This document shows positions 1 to 10,869 of a stretch of DNA of 64,000 nucleotides, in pieces. How positions within the stretch are numbered: the stretch's first letter is position 1; each line of letters opens with the position of its first letter. The notes beneath the pieces were generated by a model. It ran no database searches, was not told the origin of the DNA, and saw only the letters and a list, made by a program, of their open reading frames with translations. Position numbers and translations under genes: made by a program. Where the stretch lies: NCBI GenBank assembly GCA_018417955.1, contig JACTVC010000030.1:248001-312000 (forward strand), written 5' to 3'. The stretch is from Laccaria trichodermophora. Taxonomy: Eukaryota > Basidiomycota > Agaricomycetes > Agaricales > Hydnangiaceae.

Positions 1-1720
1 AACATCTTGGGCCCGTTGATACAGGGGCTGGGACAAGCTCTTGGGATGCATGTTACAGTTTTGCTGGGGGGCCCTGAGCCGAAGAAAAAAGGTGTACTCA
101 ATGTTATAAGGTGACTGTTCTGAGATCCCTCTCCCATGAACGTGACTTTCTAACTATGTTTTCAGCCTCCATCAGGGTTTGAATAAGGCACCAGTCCCGA
201 AGCCTTGGGGTGTAGCTGATAAAGATGGTTTCAAAATCGTTATGGCACAATTCCTAGAGTTTCTCAAGACCTGCTACTGTATGTTTGTGTTTTATCTTGC
301 AAGTGATCACTTAATTAAAGAGACATTTTTAATAGCTCCTGAAGAACAACGCATGCACGCCATCAATGAAAGTGATGTAGTTGCGCCCTCTACCAATCCC
401 ACTGCCTCTACCACCAACATCAACATGGATGGCGCCTCTGCCTTGGGCTTGGTTTCAACCTTGGCCACCACTGGAGTTAAGGGAAAACGAAAACATAAGA
501 GAAGTGAGAAGGGTTCAGCTAAACCTCGGAAGAAGCAGATGAAGAAAAAGAAGCATCACAATGTGTCTGATGAGGAGTTGGATACTGATGATAATGATGA
601 GGTCGAGGACTCGGATGAGGAGGATACAGAGAGCAGCAGTGAGGAGGAGCTTACTGATAATGAGGAGGAGGAGAACTTGCCAACCACCAGGTTCAGAAAA
701 GGCACCCAAGGGACAACCATGGATCCTTCGTGCTTCATCGAGACAGGTGTCAAATCACCTGCCAATGGTAATGACAATGTGGTGTCATCCATCCAGCTTC
801 CTGACCTGGCTGCAGTTGATGGAGAACCTATCATTCTGTCTGGACCAACCTCGATTGCTGGAGGCCCTCCCCTGTCAACTCCAATTGCTGGAGGTGCTCG
901 CCCCAGGACTGGCCTACTGCCAACTACAAATGAATCAACTTTAGTTGCTGGAGCTGCTCCCCTCACCGCCAACCCACCTACAATTGAAGTTTCGCAACCC
1001 CCTCTTGCTGTTGCCCTGCCTCCAGTGGATGTGAAATGGCCAGCATGGTTTGGGCAGGCCTACACACAGTTGATGTCAGGCAATCTTGGACCAACTTTCT
1101 CTGCAGCAATCTTGAAGTACGTTGAGCTTGAAGAGTGTACCAACTTCGGTGTAGGAGTAGTGAAGGGTGGCTTCAAAAATGACAAGAGACTGGATGAGGT
1201 GGTGTGGTGGATTGCTTGCAGCCATAAAGTTACACCAAAAATCTCACTCCAGCAGCTGCCGGTGTTTGAGAAGGCATGGTGGGCATGGTGGAAGGGTTTG
1301 CAACCCATTGCATGTGGAGTGACTGAGGTGGAAGGGTTCCTGAATGCAACTCATCATGGCCATTTGCATGGGGAGGATGGATGGGCCTGTCTCCGTCGGC
1401 ATGGGCAGAATGGCTGGTACACCATTCTTGCAACTGTGGTATGGTGGGCCACTACCCTCAGAGATGACTGTTCATCCAATGCTGGATGGGTGGCTGCTGT
1501 GGAGGATGTTAGCTGGGCTTTGTCTCAGGTTCTAGGCTCATCGGATTCAAGCTCATCGAGGTACATTTCGTTATTAGTTTTGATCCACCTTGACCCTATT
1601 TGACACCGCTCTAGTCTAATTCCTCAAAAGCCCACTGCTTTGTCTTCCAAAAAGCATGCGTGCTTGAATCTCGTTCCTCAGAAGCTGGCCGCTACCCCTT
1701 CCAAGAAGCGCAAAGTCTAG
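1..1720 (+). CDS. Hypothetical Agaricomycete nuclear protein, 5' end outside window
   Basis: Four exons can be read: 1-110, 166-278, 336-1560 and 1615-1720 (stop TAG). The introns are 55, 57 and 54 bp, all GT..AG, and joining them keeps one frame of about 517 residues. The 57-bp intron has no stop and could be misread as coding. The protein has a Lys/Arg-rich stretch (KPRKKQMKKKKHH) followed by a long Asp/Glu-rich stretch, a Pro/Ala linker, then a Trp-rich C-terminal domain with WPAWFGQAY, EKAWWAWWKGLQP and GQNGWYTILATVVWWA. The last exon ends in PSKKRKV, a classical monopartite nuclear-localisation signal. I recognise the pattern (acidic/basic middle plus Trp-rich tail) from multicopy hypothetical proteins of mushroom-forming fungi, but I do not know a function. 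The upstream exons lie outside the window, so the start is unknown. Confidence 0.75.
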
Positions 1721-2700
1721 CACATGGATATCGAGCAGTCTAGTGCATGGATATCAAGCCACTCTCCTGCTGTTTATTCGTCTCCACCTGTCTATTATTT
1801 GCTAGTGTCTTGAACTTTGTTAATTACCATCTCATCATATCATATCTTTGTATCGTATCTTGTTGTATAAAGTTTCTTGTTACAAATGTTGGAGCTCTGG
1901 GCCCTCATCTCTGAACTTAAAGATTGAAATGAGCTTGTAAAAACATAAATTATGATGGTGAGTGACACAGAAAATTTCAAACAAAAAGATTTCAGTGTAT
2001 CCTAACCAGTACAATGATTTTGTGCTGAGCAAGCTCTGAGGATCTTTCGCAAAGAAAAAGGGAGGGAGAGATGGTGGACATGTGACATTTCATTGAACTT
2101 CAAGTTGAAGTCGCACAAGCATCACTCTGCGACACCATTTCGCCATTGTTCACCCTGCAGCATAAATTACATCTAGGCAACAGCCAATCAGTAGTTTAGC
2201 CAATGATAAGATATACATACTGGTGCGGCATGCCTGCTGAGCACCCCAGGTGAAATAGAAAAAATAAAATAACAACAAACATATGAGTACAACAAATATA
2301 TGAGCATGGAAGGACAGAAATCATACAGTGGACATGTCGATGGAAGTAAACACATCTTTTGCCTGTCATTGATGGATAGCAGATTGATATTGATGGATAG
2401 CGGATTGATATTGATGGTGGAACGACAGTATTACATCAAAACGATGATATTTGATGGCAGAACCAACAACAATCAAAACAAGAATCACATTTTGATCCCA
2501 AAACAATCCAAAGAACCATAATTCTTTTCTGGGGAATGAAAACCTATTTCAGGGGCTAATTTGCTGACAAAAACCATTTTTTTTTTCGAAATTCAGAAGG
2601 TCAACATTTATAAAAACAGAATGCACAAAAGATTGCTTATTGACAGGATGCATCATTGCATGGCCTGGGCTATAGGACCTTGTGTGTGTACACAGGGCTT
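1721..2700. other. Intergenic, no gene seen
   Basis: Follows the stop of the first gene. AT-rich, with no splice-joinable reading frame that I recognise. A short direct repeat built on TTGATATTGATGGATAGC lies near 2370-2420. Nothing else is evident. Confidence 0.5.
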
Positions 2701-2727
2701 TTTGGTAATTTAGATAACATGCCCTGA

Positions 2728-3612
2728 TCAACCCACAGCTACTTCCCAATGCCCTGATGAGAACCTAGTTACACTGAGCTCATAGGTGGTCTGAAAATCT
2801 TCTCCCAGTAAGAGAGGCACATTCATGTTTCGTATGACATAAGCTTCAAGTTTGAAACTAATGATCAACTCATCATGAGTTAGAACAAACAGCTCAGTCT
2901 TGACATAACCAAGGACTCTGGCTGCTCCAGTGAGATGATAGAGTTTCATTCTCATGCCTTCTCACAATCAAGGGGATTCAGTCATCAACTTCCAAAATTC
3001 TTTGGAAATGAGTGTGATGTCTGCTCCTGAGTCTAATTGAGCTCTGATGTCTTTGGATTTGAGATTGCCAACTTTTGCTCCCATGTGCAAGGCTTTAGTC
3101 CCTAGAGATCCCATTCCTTTGGGTAACGATCAACCCTTAATGGTGGGAAACACTCTATCAGGTTCATAGATATGTTGTGCTTTCTTATTCCTGACAGGTT
3201 CGACAGTAGTAGGGCTAGAGTCAACTTCCTTAGCCTTCCCTTTATTGAAGTCTTTATCTTTATGAGTGTTTCAATGTCTAGGGTGGACCTTGTGAAGCTT
3301 GGAATCATTTCTCAGTTCAGATTTGATTCCTTTATCACACTTTTCAGCAGCAAGGATAATGCACTTCTCAGCTGCAAGTAGTTCCCTTCTATATTCTTGG
3401 CTCAAATGGATCTCTTTGGCAAAAGTCTTAAGCATTCCCTCACTCTCATAAGCAGAAATCAGAGTCTTAGTTTCGACCAGCATGACTATGTACTCTCTAT
3501 CTGCTTCCTCCTCTTCATCTCATACTATATGGATTTTATGGGCATTTTGTAACACATTCCATTTACTGTAATGAGGGCAGTTCCTATGGAAATGCTTAGG
3601 GCTAGTGAAAAT
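2728..3612 (-). pseudogene. Retroelement Gag-Pro relic (retropepsin, broken zinc knuckle)
   Basis: Read on the minus strand, the region carries in order: a degenerate CCHC knuckle near 3560-3612 (C-Y-I-F-x4-H-x4-C, with Phe in place of the second Cys), a charged helix (YRRELLAAEKC, 3271-3483), an aspartic-protease active site LDSGADITLIS near 3005-3040, and a downstream block VPLLLGEDFQTTYEL near 2780-2820 typical of retroelement retropepsins. The pieces fall in different frames separated by stops, so the polyprotein is broken. No reverse transcriptase or integrase is visible on either side. The 3' neighbour on the plus strand is a CT-rich repeat, which may have truncated it. Most likely a decayed LTR-retrotransposon (Ty3/Gypsy-like protease) fragment; the exact clade is not decidable here. 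Confidence 0.65.
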
Positions 3613-3699
3613 GTAGCAATCTTCATTGGGCTCTCGCAGGCTGACTTTGGTATTGTCCCTCTCAAAGGTCACTCCATTCACTGTCTTTCTGTGGGGAAA

Positions 3700-4125
3700 T
3701 TCTGGCTTAACAGGAGTGGGTTTATGCCCCCCATCCTCCCCCCTCTATCATTCCCTTCCCTCTCCCTCTCCACTCTCCCTTCCCCCTCCATCACTCCCCT
3801 CCCCCTCCATCACTCCACTCCCCTCCCTTCTCACTCCCCACCAGCATCCCTTCATCACTTTTCATCACTTCTCCCCCCTCCCTTTAAAATTAAATTGTAG
3901 TAAATATACTTAATTAATTACATTCAATACATCTTATTTTTCACCAATAAAAATTACCTATCATGAGGCATTCTTAGCATTAACTTATGGTTTGAATGAC
4001 ATGTAGTCCTCAGGATTCCTGAGGACTTGACAGAATTTTTCTCCTCCAACACAAAATTACCAAAATTATAGTGTAGTCCTGAGGAATCCTGTGAGTCCTG
4101 CAGGACTCTGTGGGGGACTGATAAG
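3700..4125. mobile_element. Partial copy of the CT-tract inverted-repeat element family
   Basis: A CT-rich tract (about 3730-3890) is followed by AT-rich DNA and then by a terminus GTGGGGGACTGATAAGTAC near 4108-4126. The same order and a similar terminus close the two longer members at 5428-7206 and 44876-46523. The left half with the CGACAA satellite is missing; the left neighbour is the retroelement relic. Confidence 0.45.
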
Positions 4126-4229
4126 TACTGGCATATATATATTATTGTCTGTGTTGTCTTGTGGTGGTGTGAATAGGGGTGATCCCCAAGGAGTAGGTTG
4201 TCGACTAGAATTTTCATTGTGAATCAACA

Positions 4230-4800
4230 TGTTCACAGTATTAATTCAACTTAAAATGTTTGGAAAATCCAAGACAAATTTAAGTGTCTCTGGGGCCCAT
4301 AACCTGTACAGAGATGAGAGCAGGAAGCAGGAGTGTATTAGACACTGTGTGACTCAGTACATAGGTGTTAGACTACATATACCACCAATTGGTCAACAGG
4401 TTGATTGTGGGTTGCCAAAAATACTGATGGGCATCAAATCCATCACCTGTCAGCTACCTGACTGACAGGCTGTGCCCAGGTCCAGCTGGTCAGCAGCTGG
4501 CTTGGATATGGGCCCCAGCTTCACTGTAAACATAATGTCCATGTCAACACAAAATTCAAATATACACCAGATTTCACTTAAATACAAAGTCTATATCATA
4601 TATATTGTATGTAACCTCTTTCACTCTTGAACATCTGTTAATTGCACCTCCACATTGCCAAAACAGGGTCCATGCATGCAAAAGGGAGGTTGAATTTCAT
4701 CTAAGTCATTTCAAACTCTGCATGTTCTAATACCCAACAATTTCAAACATTCAACCTTCCTTCAACACCAACACAACCCTTCAGCCTCATCCACCCTCCT
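4230..4800. other. Intergenic, nothing recognised
   Basis: Contains short open frames only, with no domain motif and no convincing splice pairs. CAGCTGGTCAGCAGCTGG near 4478-4500 is a short imperfect palindrome. Confidence 0.4.
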
Positions 4801-4849
4801 CATTCTCACCTCTTCTTCCTCTGTGCAAGCTTGCCATTGAGCAGCTCAT

Positions 4850-5425
4850 GCCTCATGGTCACCACTGGTCCCTGCATGACTTCCAACCTGCCATGACTTC
4901 CAACCCACCATGACTTCCAATGCCCAAACAGCTCACCACAGGAAGCAACTCAACGATGCCAAGCTATGACATGAACAAGGTCAGCAGTGCTCAGCACCTG
5001 AATGAGGTAAGCTGTGACTGTTCTGCATGACTTGTGATGCCTGCTAACACCTCTTCCTCCTGTCATTCTTGAATACAGCTGCCACATCAGACCTGACCTC
5101 CCAATCACTTGTTTGTGCAGATGACCTAGGTATGTAACCATAACCATGATCCTTGTTAACATGCTGCATGCATAACCTTTCTTTATCAAGGTCAGCCATT
5201 CCATTCCCTTCTGACTCCTTTGTGCCCTAGGTAAGCACCAAAGCATTGTGAAATGACATCACTAATCATGCCTCTTCTCTACAGACCCTACCCTCACATC
5301 AGCACCCACTATCATCTACCTCATCCAGGCCCATTGTTTCTGGGACATGCCCTTTCACCAGTGGAAACTATTGCACCCAACCATTGGCCAAGATGATGTT
5401 GATGTTGACCTTGTTCATGCAGGTA
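4850..5425 (+). other. Possible small-exon gene fragment, function unknown
   Basis: A run of open codons on the plus strand near 5281-5420 ends at a good donor (CAG|GTAAGG near 5420) and is preceded by an acceptor-like CTCTACAG. Further upstream, short open pieces are separated by GT..AG-like pairs. I could not assemble a convincing reading frame from them, and no motif is recognisable. The 5.4-7.2 kb element begins a few bases after the donor, so a gene here would be interrupted. Confidence 0.2.
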
Positions 5426-5454
5426 AGGAGGTCTTGTCTCTCCCCCACATGTTT

Positions 5455-5690
5455 TGATCAGCACTGATCAGCACTGATCGGCAAGAGGATTTTTCTGATC
5501 AGCACTGATCAGAATTAATATACCTCCTTTCCCAGCCAATTTGGCTGGAAAGCAGCTCAGCAATGGCCTCACTCAGAGTTACTCAGCGCTGAACAGAACT
5601 GATCAGAGTGCTCAGCACTGAGTCACTGAGTGACGCTGAACAGAACTGACTGATGCTGAACAGAACTGAGCAGTACATGAGTATTACCCT
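5455..5690. repeat. GATCAGCACT-type short repeats (left subterminal)
   Basis: Multiple copies of CTGATCAGCACTGATCAG-like words and CTGAACAGAACTGA variants. Related words recur inverted near 7105-7190, making the subterminal zones of the element self-complementary. Confidence 0.6.
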
Positions 5691-5929
5691 TGTTATTATT
5701 ATACTAATAATAAATACATGGACAAGGATTGAACCCAGGCATTCATAGACAAATTACATGATCACAAAAGCACAATATTACCACTGGGCTATCTGACTGT
5801 TTAAAATATACATAACATTATAATATATAACCCATCGTCGCCTCTGGCTTTCCTAAACGAGTCTCAGCAAACGCCGACATTTGATTTGGCATCATCCACA
5901 CTCACCCTCTTCTTCCTCACCCACCACCA

Positions 5930-6470
5930 TCATCGACGACACCCATCCCCACGTCACCACGCCACCACTCCAATGGACGACGACCATGCGCCAACAGACG
6001 ACAACGACAACAGATGACGACGGCCATGCGTCGACAGACAACAACGGACAACAACAATGAACGACAACAACAACACGTCAACGGACGATGATGACAACAC
6101 ATCAACGGACAACACGTCAGCGATGACGACGACAGCCACGCGTCGATGGACAACAACAGATGACGACACGTCAACGGATGATGACGACATGACACGTCAG
6201 CAACGACAACGATGGCCACGCGTCAACAGACAACAACGGACAACGACATGTTGACGACGAACGACGATGGACGACGTTGGCGACACGTCAACGGACGACA
6301 CGACACGTCAGCGGACGACGACGATGACACATCAGCAACGACGACAGACGACGACAATGACACGTCAACAGACGACAATGACGACGACAATGACACGTCA
6401 ACGGACGACGACGATGGCCACACGTTGATGGACGCCGACAACAACGACCACGTCAACCGTCGACGTCGAC
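5930..6470. repeat. CGACAACA / ACGACGAC-rich minisatellite
   Basis: Diverged repeats of words such as GACACGTCAACGGACGACGA. The same kind of satellite recurs inside the second family member near 45230-45740. Open frames of 65-256 residues across it are low-complexity artefacts. Confidence 0.75.
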
Positions 6471-6477
6471 GAGCCCC

Positions 6478-6963
6478 CTCCCTTTTCCCTCCCCCTTCCT
6501 TTTCTCTCCCCCTTCCTTTGTCCTCCCCTTCCCTTTTCCATCCCCCTTCCCTTTTCCATCCCCCTTCCCTTTTCCATCCCCCTTCCCTTTTCCATCCCCT
6601 TCCCTTTCCATCCCCCTTCCCTTTTCCATCCCCCTTCCCTTTTCCATCCCCCTTCCCTTTTCCATCCCCCTTCCCTTTTCCATCCCCCTTCCCTTTTCCA
6701 TCCCCCTTCCCTTTTCCATCCCCCTTCCCTTTTCCATCCCCTTCCCTTTTCCATCCCCTTCCCTTTTCCATCCCCTCCCCTTTCCCTCCCCTCCCTCTTC
6801 CCCCTTCTTTATTCATCCCCCTTCCCTGTCCCTGTCCCCCCCTTCCCTTTTCCCTCCCTCTTCCCTTTTCCCTCCCCCTTCCCTTTTCCCTCCCTCTTCC
6901 CTTTTCCCTCCCCCTTCCCTTTTCCCTCCCCCTTCCCTTTTCCTTGCCCATCCCCTCCCTCTC
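6478..6963. repeat. CT-rich tract with about 18-20 bp repeat unit
   Basis: Near-perfect tandem repeats of a CATCCCCCTTCCCTTTTC-like unit, turning into CCTCCCCCTTCCCTTTTC-like units at the right. One strand is almost pure pyrimidine, so open frames on both strands are artefacts. Confidence 0.85.
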
Positions 6964-7275
6964 TAGTATACACTGTATGTAATTAAATATATTTTGTATT
7001 ATAATTGAAATACATCATTTTTTGATTCAATTTACTTGTGAATTTTATAATGAGGTCTGAATTTCTGACTTTAATAAATACAGTTCAAGTCACCTGACCT
7101 CTAACTCAGTGCTGATCAGAACTGAGCAGTTCTGATCAGCAATGCTAATGCTGATCAGTGCTGAACCATCCTGTCTGATCAGAACATGTGGGGGAGGGTA
7201 AAGTACTGCAGGTAAGCAAGGCTCGGTACTCATTCAAATTGTAGTCATTGTAGCTAGCTCTTGTATTGTATTACT

Positions 7276-7408
7276 AGTGATTGTTACAGGTTTCACAACC
7301 CATGTGGGTTGCAGGTTGTGGGTAGGGGTACAGGTTTGATCTTTGCTACCCTCGCCAAACCCATACCCATGACAGGGGTTGGCAGGTACCCATAGCAATA
7401 CCCATCAT
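7276..7408. repeat. GGGTA-rich dispersed repeat, copy 1
   Basis: Starts with CTAGTGATTGTTACAGGTTT and carries GTGGGTAGGGGTACAGGTTT and GGGTTGGCAGGTACCCATAG. A second copy with the same order of blocks lies at 43524-43665. Partly palindromic, so it may be another small inverted-repeat element. Its ends are not clear. Confidence 0.5.
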
Positions 7409-7771
7409 GTAAATAGTCATTTTTTCTTTGGGCAGATCATGGTCTGTGTCACTAAGTTACACATAAAAATTACATGCAATATTTCCAAGTTGTTTAAAAA
7501 ATACATAATGAAGGTTTTCATTCTAGGTTCATTTGTTAAGTCATTGTTTGTTTGCCTCACAGTCTCACATGCCTCACAGCCTTGCATTTAGGTCAAAATT
7601 ATGTAGATTATCACCAAGCTATGTGTATAACATACAAAAAAAGTCTTTAAGGTATTTATAATATATCTACAGTATAGGTAATTTATCACCAACTGTCTCA
7701 GGCAGTGACTACCAGTTGATTGGTGGCAATTTTGACATCAACCTTCCTCAAAAGCATCATTGATTTCAAAA

Positions 7772-9697
7772 TCAAGCAGCCACAAAAATCTTCACCAAAC
7801 TCCTTGATCCTAAACTGCAACCCCTTATGTGGGCTGGTAAACATGGTAATGACCTGTATTTGCACTCTGGCCTTTCAGGTATTAAATATGGAAATGGCAC
7901 TTCCAACATTTTGAAACCGAACTGGACCTTCACTGCATCTCTGACAACTCCCTTGAACTCCCTGCACTTATCTTCATGCTTCCCCCTATGGAAATTAGGG
8001 TTGGTGTTGATGAGACGAAGGCTCAGTCTCATGTTGGCAAAGCAGTCATCTCTGAGCCAATATGGAGAAGGGGCTGTCACAAATGCATCAGTATCTATTG
8101 ACTTTGAATCAAATACATAATTACCATCATTGCCATGGTGGGGGGTTCATGACCTTGGGTTCCAAGCTGGGGTCGTTGGGATATCTTCTGAGTTAGGAAG
8201 CAGAGTAGATGGCCCTGCAATGGCCAGAGTCTGCACAAGGAAACCAGTGGGATATGGGACTGAGGGTTGTGGATCTGGCAAGGGGTAACCAGGGAACAAA
8301 AAGCTTGCCAGAGTACCAGGCAGAGGCACTGGTTCAAGTGGGTAAGTAAATCACTAAGAAGCTCTCAAGGCCTGGGGGGCTGAAGCCTTTTGTGGGCACT
8401 GGAAGCTAATTAGCATCAATTTCAAAAAATAAGATAGAGGGCTTGCATGATGTTGAGAGAATTGATGTCGAAACTTGTGGGTGTTGGAGGCGTGCCTCAA
8501 GCTCGACCAAGACCCTTTTTTCACCAACCATGCTTTTTATTCTGCCTTGGTAACCTCTAAAATCCCCCTTAGTGACCATTACTTGCTTTCCTACAAGATG
8601 ACTGTTAGAGTCCCCCTTCATGACATGCTTTTGTGCATCTGTGAAGGGAGCTTTCAGATCCAAGGACTCTGTTCCAAAGACAAAGGGGGGAGGTGAAGAA
8701 CTGGACAATCCCCAGAGATACCTCTATCTAAAGGATGACAGAATGTTAGAAGTATAATATAATAAAAAGCAAGACATTTACCTCTGTACCAGTCCTATCA
8801 TTGAAGACACACATAGTCGTCAGCTCAATTTACTACCCAACCCATAACACCTTCATGGTCTCCTGAAAGAATGCAGACTTCATCCCCTACCTTGAGATCT
8901 TTTCAAAGGGATGAAAAGGGTACAGTAGTTGTGACATCCTCCATTGTTAAAGAGAAGATGGCTTTGTTTTCCGTTATATTCTCAATTGTTCTAAAAAGCC
9001 CCCCCAAATCTCTATGAGTGATTTTCACTGCATCACCTATCCAAAGGATCCTGGCTGACATTCTTGCCATAGTGTGCCATCAGATGTTGAGAGGAATGTC
9101 TGAGCAGGTGCTAAAAAGTTTGAATTCCCTCAATGTCAGTACTACATCTTCTGCAGTGTACCAATCCATGTCAACTTCTGAGAGATATGCATATCTGTTG
9201 GCATTGTACAATACTCTGTGGATTAGATACAAGCTGTTGCACTCTTGAAACGCCTGACAAAACCATTGTTTCACCAGTGTTGGATTGAAGAGGGCTTGGG
9301 GAGGCTGCCCTGGTGCTGTAGCTCTTCTATTTAGCTCACAATCAGGCTTGTAGGTGGCTGCAAACTCATTGTCCATCTCATCATTTCTGTCCTCATCAGT
9401 GATAAGCTGGCTTCCTTTGACTTTGGCGGCAGATGGGTCATAATCAACATGTGGTACCATGAGGAGGTTGATGAGCAATGTGGAAGAAGTGTGGACCTCC
9501 TGGATGAAGGCAAGATCTCCTTTGTAGATCCCATGGTGCAGCTGAACCCATGAATGAGGCTTTGGTTGAAAGGTATCTGGAGCATTGAAGATGGAGGGGT
9601 TTGTATTGGGTATGGGGAAAATCTTTGAGAGCATCATGTTGGGTATGCCATTACAAGCTTGTTGAATCATCTCCTCTGATACAGTATTACCAGTCAA
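7772..9697 (-). pseudogene. Spt5-like KOW-domain transcription-elongation factor relic
   Basis: On the minus strand one frame from 9697 to about 8780 carries KOW-type blocks: SWVQLHHGIYKGDLAFIQEV, then GDAVKITHRDLGGLFRTIEN, then VGDEVCILSGDHEGVMGWVV. It is cut by three in-frame TGA stops (9080-9082, 8903-8905, 8825-8827). A further KOW block, VGKQVMVTKGDFRGYQGRI, lies at 8406-8708, followed by a Ser/Pro linker containing TPAWNP (about 8150-8330), resembling the Spt5 C-terminal repeat, and a last block with FKGVVRDAVKVQFGF (7772-8080). The order KOW, KOW, KOW, CTR-like linker, KOW matches Spt5-like proteins, which clamp RNA polymerase II during elongation. The NGN domain is not seen. With several stops it is a decayed copy and not the essential cellular gene. 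Confidence 0.7.
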
Positions 9698-9719
9698 TGA
9701 ATAATATGTTTTATTTTAT

Positions 9720-10270
9720 TCTATGATCTCAAATCAAAATAAGGAAAACCCAAGCTGGGAATGATATGTAAATGAGATGCACAATTGGGTTGCTTATATC
9801 TAGCCTCACATATTAGAATTCCCTGGATCACCACCCAAGTTAAATGTTTCTCCCTACTTTTCAGGCAGGTAGACCTGGCACCATGCTGTGTTTAGTGTGA
9901 AGTTCACACCACTGAGCTGTCAACAGGCTAATGTGACATGGGAGTGGGGTGTGATTACATCATTTGATCCAGGTTTCTGTGACCTGGTGGCCATTTGGTG
10001 GTGTAGTACAGGAGTATGGTAAAGGAGCATGTGACTTGTATATTAACATATAGAGATTACACTGGTGCCACACTCAAGGCAAGGCCAACTGGTCAGCCAC
10101 ATAATTGTCAAATATGTAGTATATTTGATGCAGCCCACTCTTCCTGTTTCTTTACTGCCATGCATCATTACAGTATTATACTTCATTACAAATAAAGCTA
10201 TGAAACAGGTGATTTCTGGCTGAGTGAGCAAGAGTTACACATTGCTTTCCCTCCAGACTTGTTGTTGACA
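9720..10270. other. Intergenic, no gene seen
   Basis: AT-rich DNA between the Spt5-like relic and the first cassette. Short open frames have no recognisable motif or splice context. Confidence 0.4.
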
Positions 10271-10276
10271 TGTCTC

Positions 10277-10456
10277 CAATGTTTGGCAAACCGACATGTG
10301 ACCTGGATTGCCACACTTTTGAACTCAGAGATGTCCTTGTCTTTTTGTGGTCTGGTTCAGTCTTTTTGACATCTGGGAGAAAGGCAGACTGGTTATGGTC
10401 ACAGTTAAAGCCCTGGGGCATCAACAAACTGGACCAGACAGGACCTTTAAACACTA
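10277..10456. mobile_element. Short diverged copy of the hAT-like MITE
   Basis: The right two-thirds (TTTTTGACATCTGGGAGAAA, GGCAGACTGGTTATGGTCAC, then TTTAAACACTA) match the right end of the element at 24490-25045. The left begins with AATGTTTGG, a decayed version of TAGTGTTTGG. Much shorter than the other copy, so internally deleted. It lies just upstream of the SINE-like block of cassette 1. Confidence 0.5.
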
Positions 10457-10519
10457 ATTCAACATTCAATGATGTTGTCCAACTTATACAAGTCATAGTA
10501 ATAATAAACTTGAAAATTT

Positions 10520-10700
10520 GAATAAAAGCTTAGCTAACATTGCTGCCTTTCATCTGGGATGGGTTAGATCTCTGTCGTGGCAGCTCAGGGTTTGGTTCCC
10601 TATACTCGAATGTCTTTTGGTTGCTGAAATGGTACAAATTGACTTCAAGGCTTGGCAGCTAAAAAGCCTCTCAGTTGCAATCAATCATTGCCCAAAAACT
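10520..10700 (+). mobile_element. tRNA-derived SINE-like block, copy 1 (A box lost)
   Basis: Shares AGCTAACATTGCTGCCT, a decayed B box (GGTTTGGTTCC) and the downstream body TGAAATGGTACAAATTGACT with the copies at 25.5 and 49.5 kb. The A box is missing here, so this copy could not be transcribed from its own Pol III promoter. Confidence 0.55.
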
Positions 10701-10869
10701 AGCACAGTGTGTGTATTTCTAAACAATATGCAAACAACAACTAGATCAACAGCTTGAAAGATCACTGCGGTGGTATTCGGAAAGCACTACAGCAAGCGAA
10801 CCTGGCAGATAACACTGAAGAAGCAAGCCCACAGCAGCACATTAGAGTCACCCTAAAGACAAAACAAGA

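Larger units (their letters stand above)
5428..7206. mobile_element. Satellite-filled inverted-repeat element, family member 1
   Basis: The left end carries CTCTCCCCCACATGTTTTGA and the right end the inverse of CCTCCCCCACATGTTCTGAT, so about 25 bp are inverted repeats. The direct repeat TGCAGGTAAG lies just outside each end (5418-5427 and 7207-7216) and would serve as a 10-bp target-site duplication. Inside are GATCAGCACT-type repeats near both ends, a CGACAA/ACGACG-rich minisatellite and a CT-rich tract. No transposase reading frame is credible, so it would be non-autonomous. Flanking-repeat length would fit a Mutator-like or hAT-like enzyme; the class is not settled. Confidence 0.6.

Noticed and set aside
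6212..6982. 242-256 residue open frames on both strands across the CT-rich tract
   Set aside because: Low-complexity satellite translation, open on both strands at once; no gene signals.
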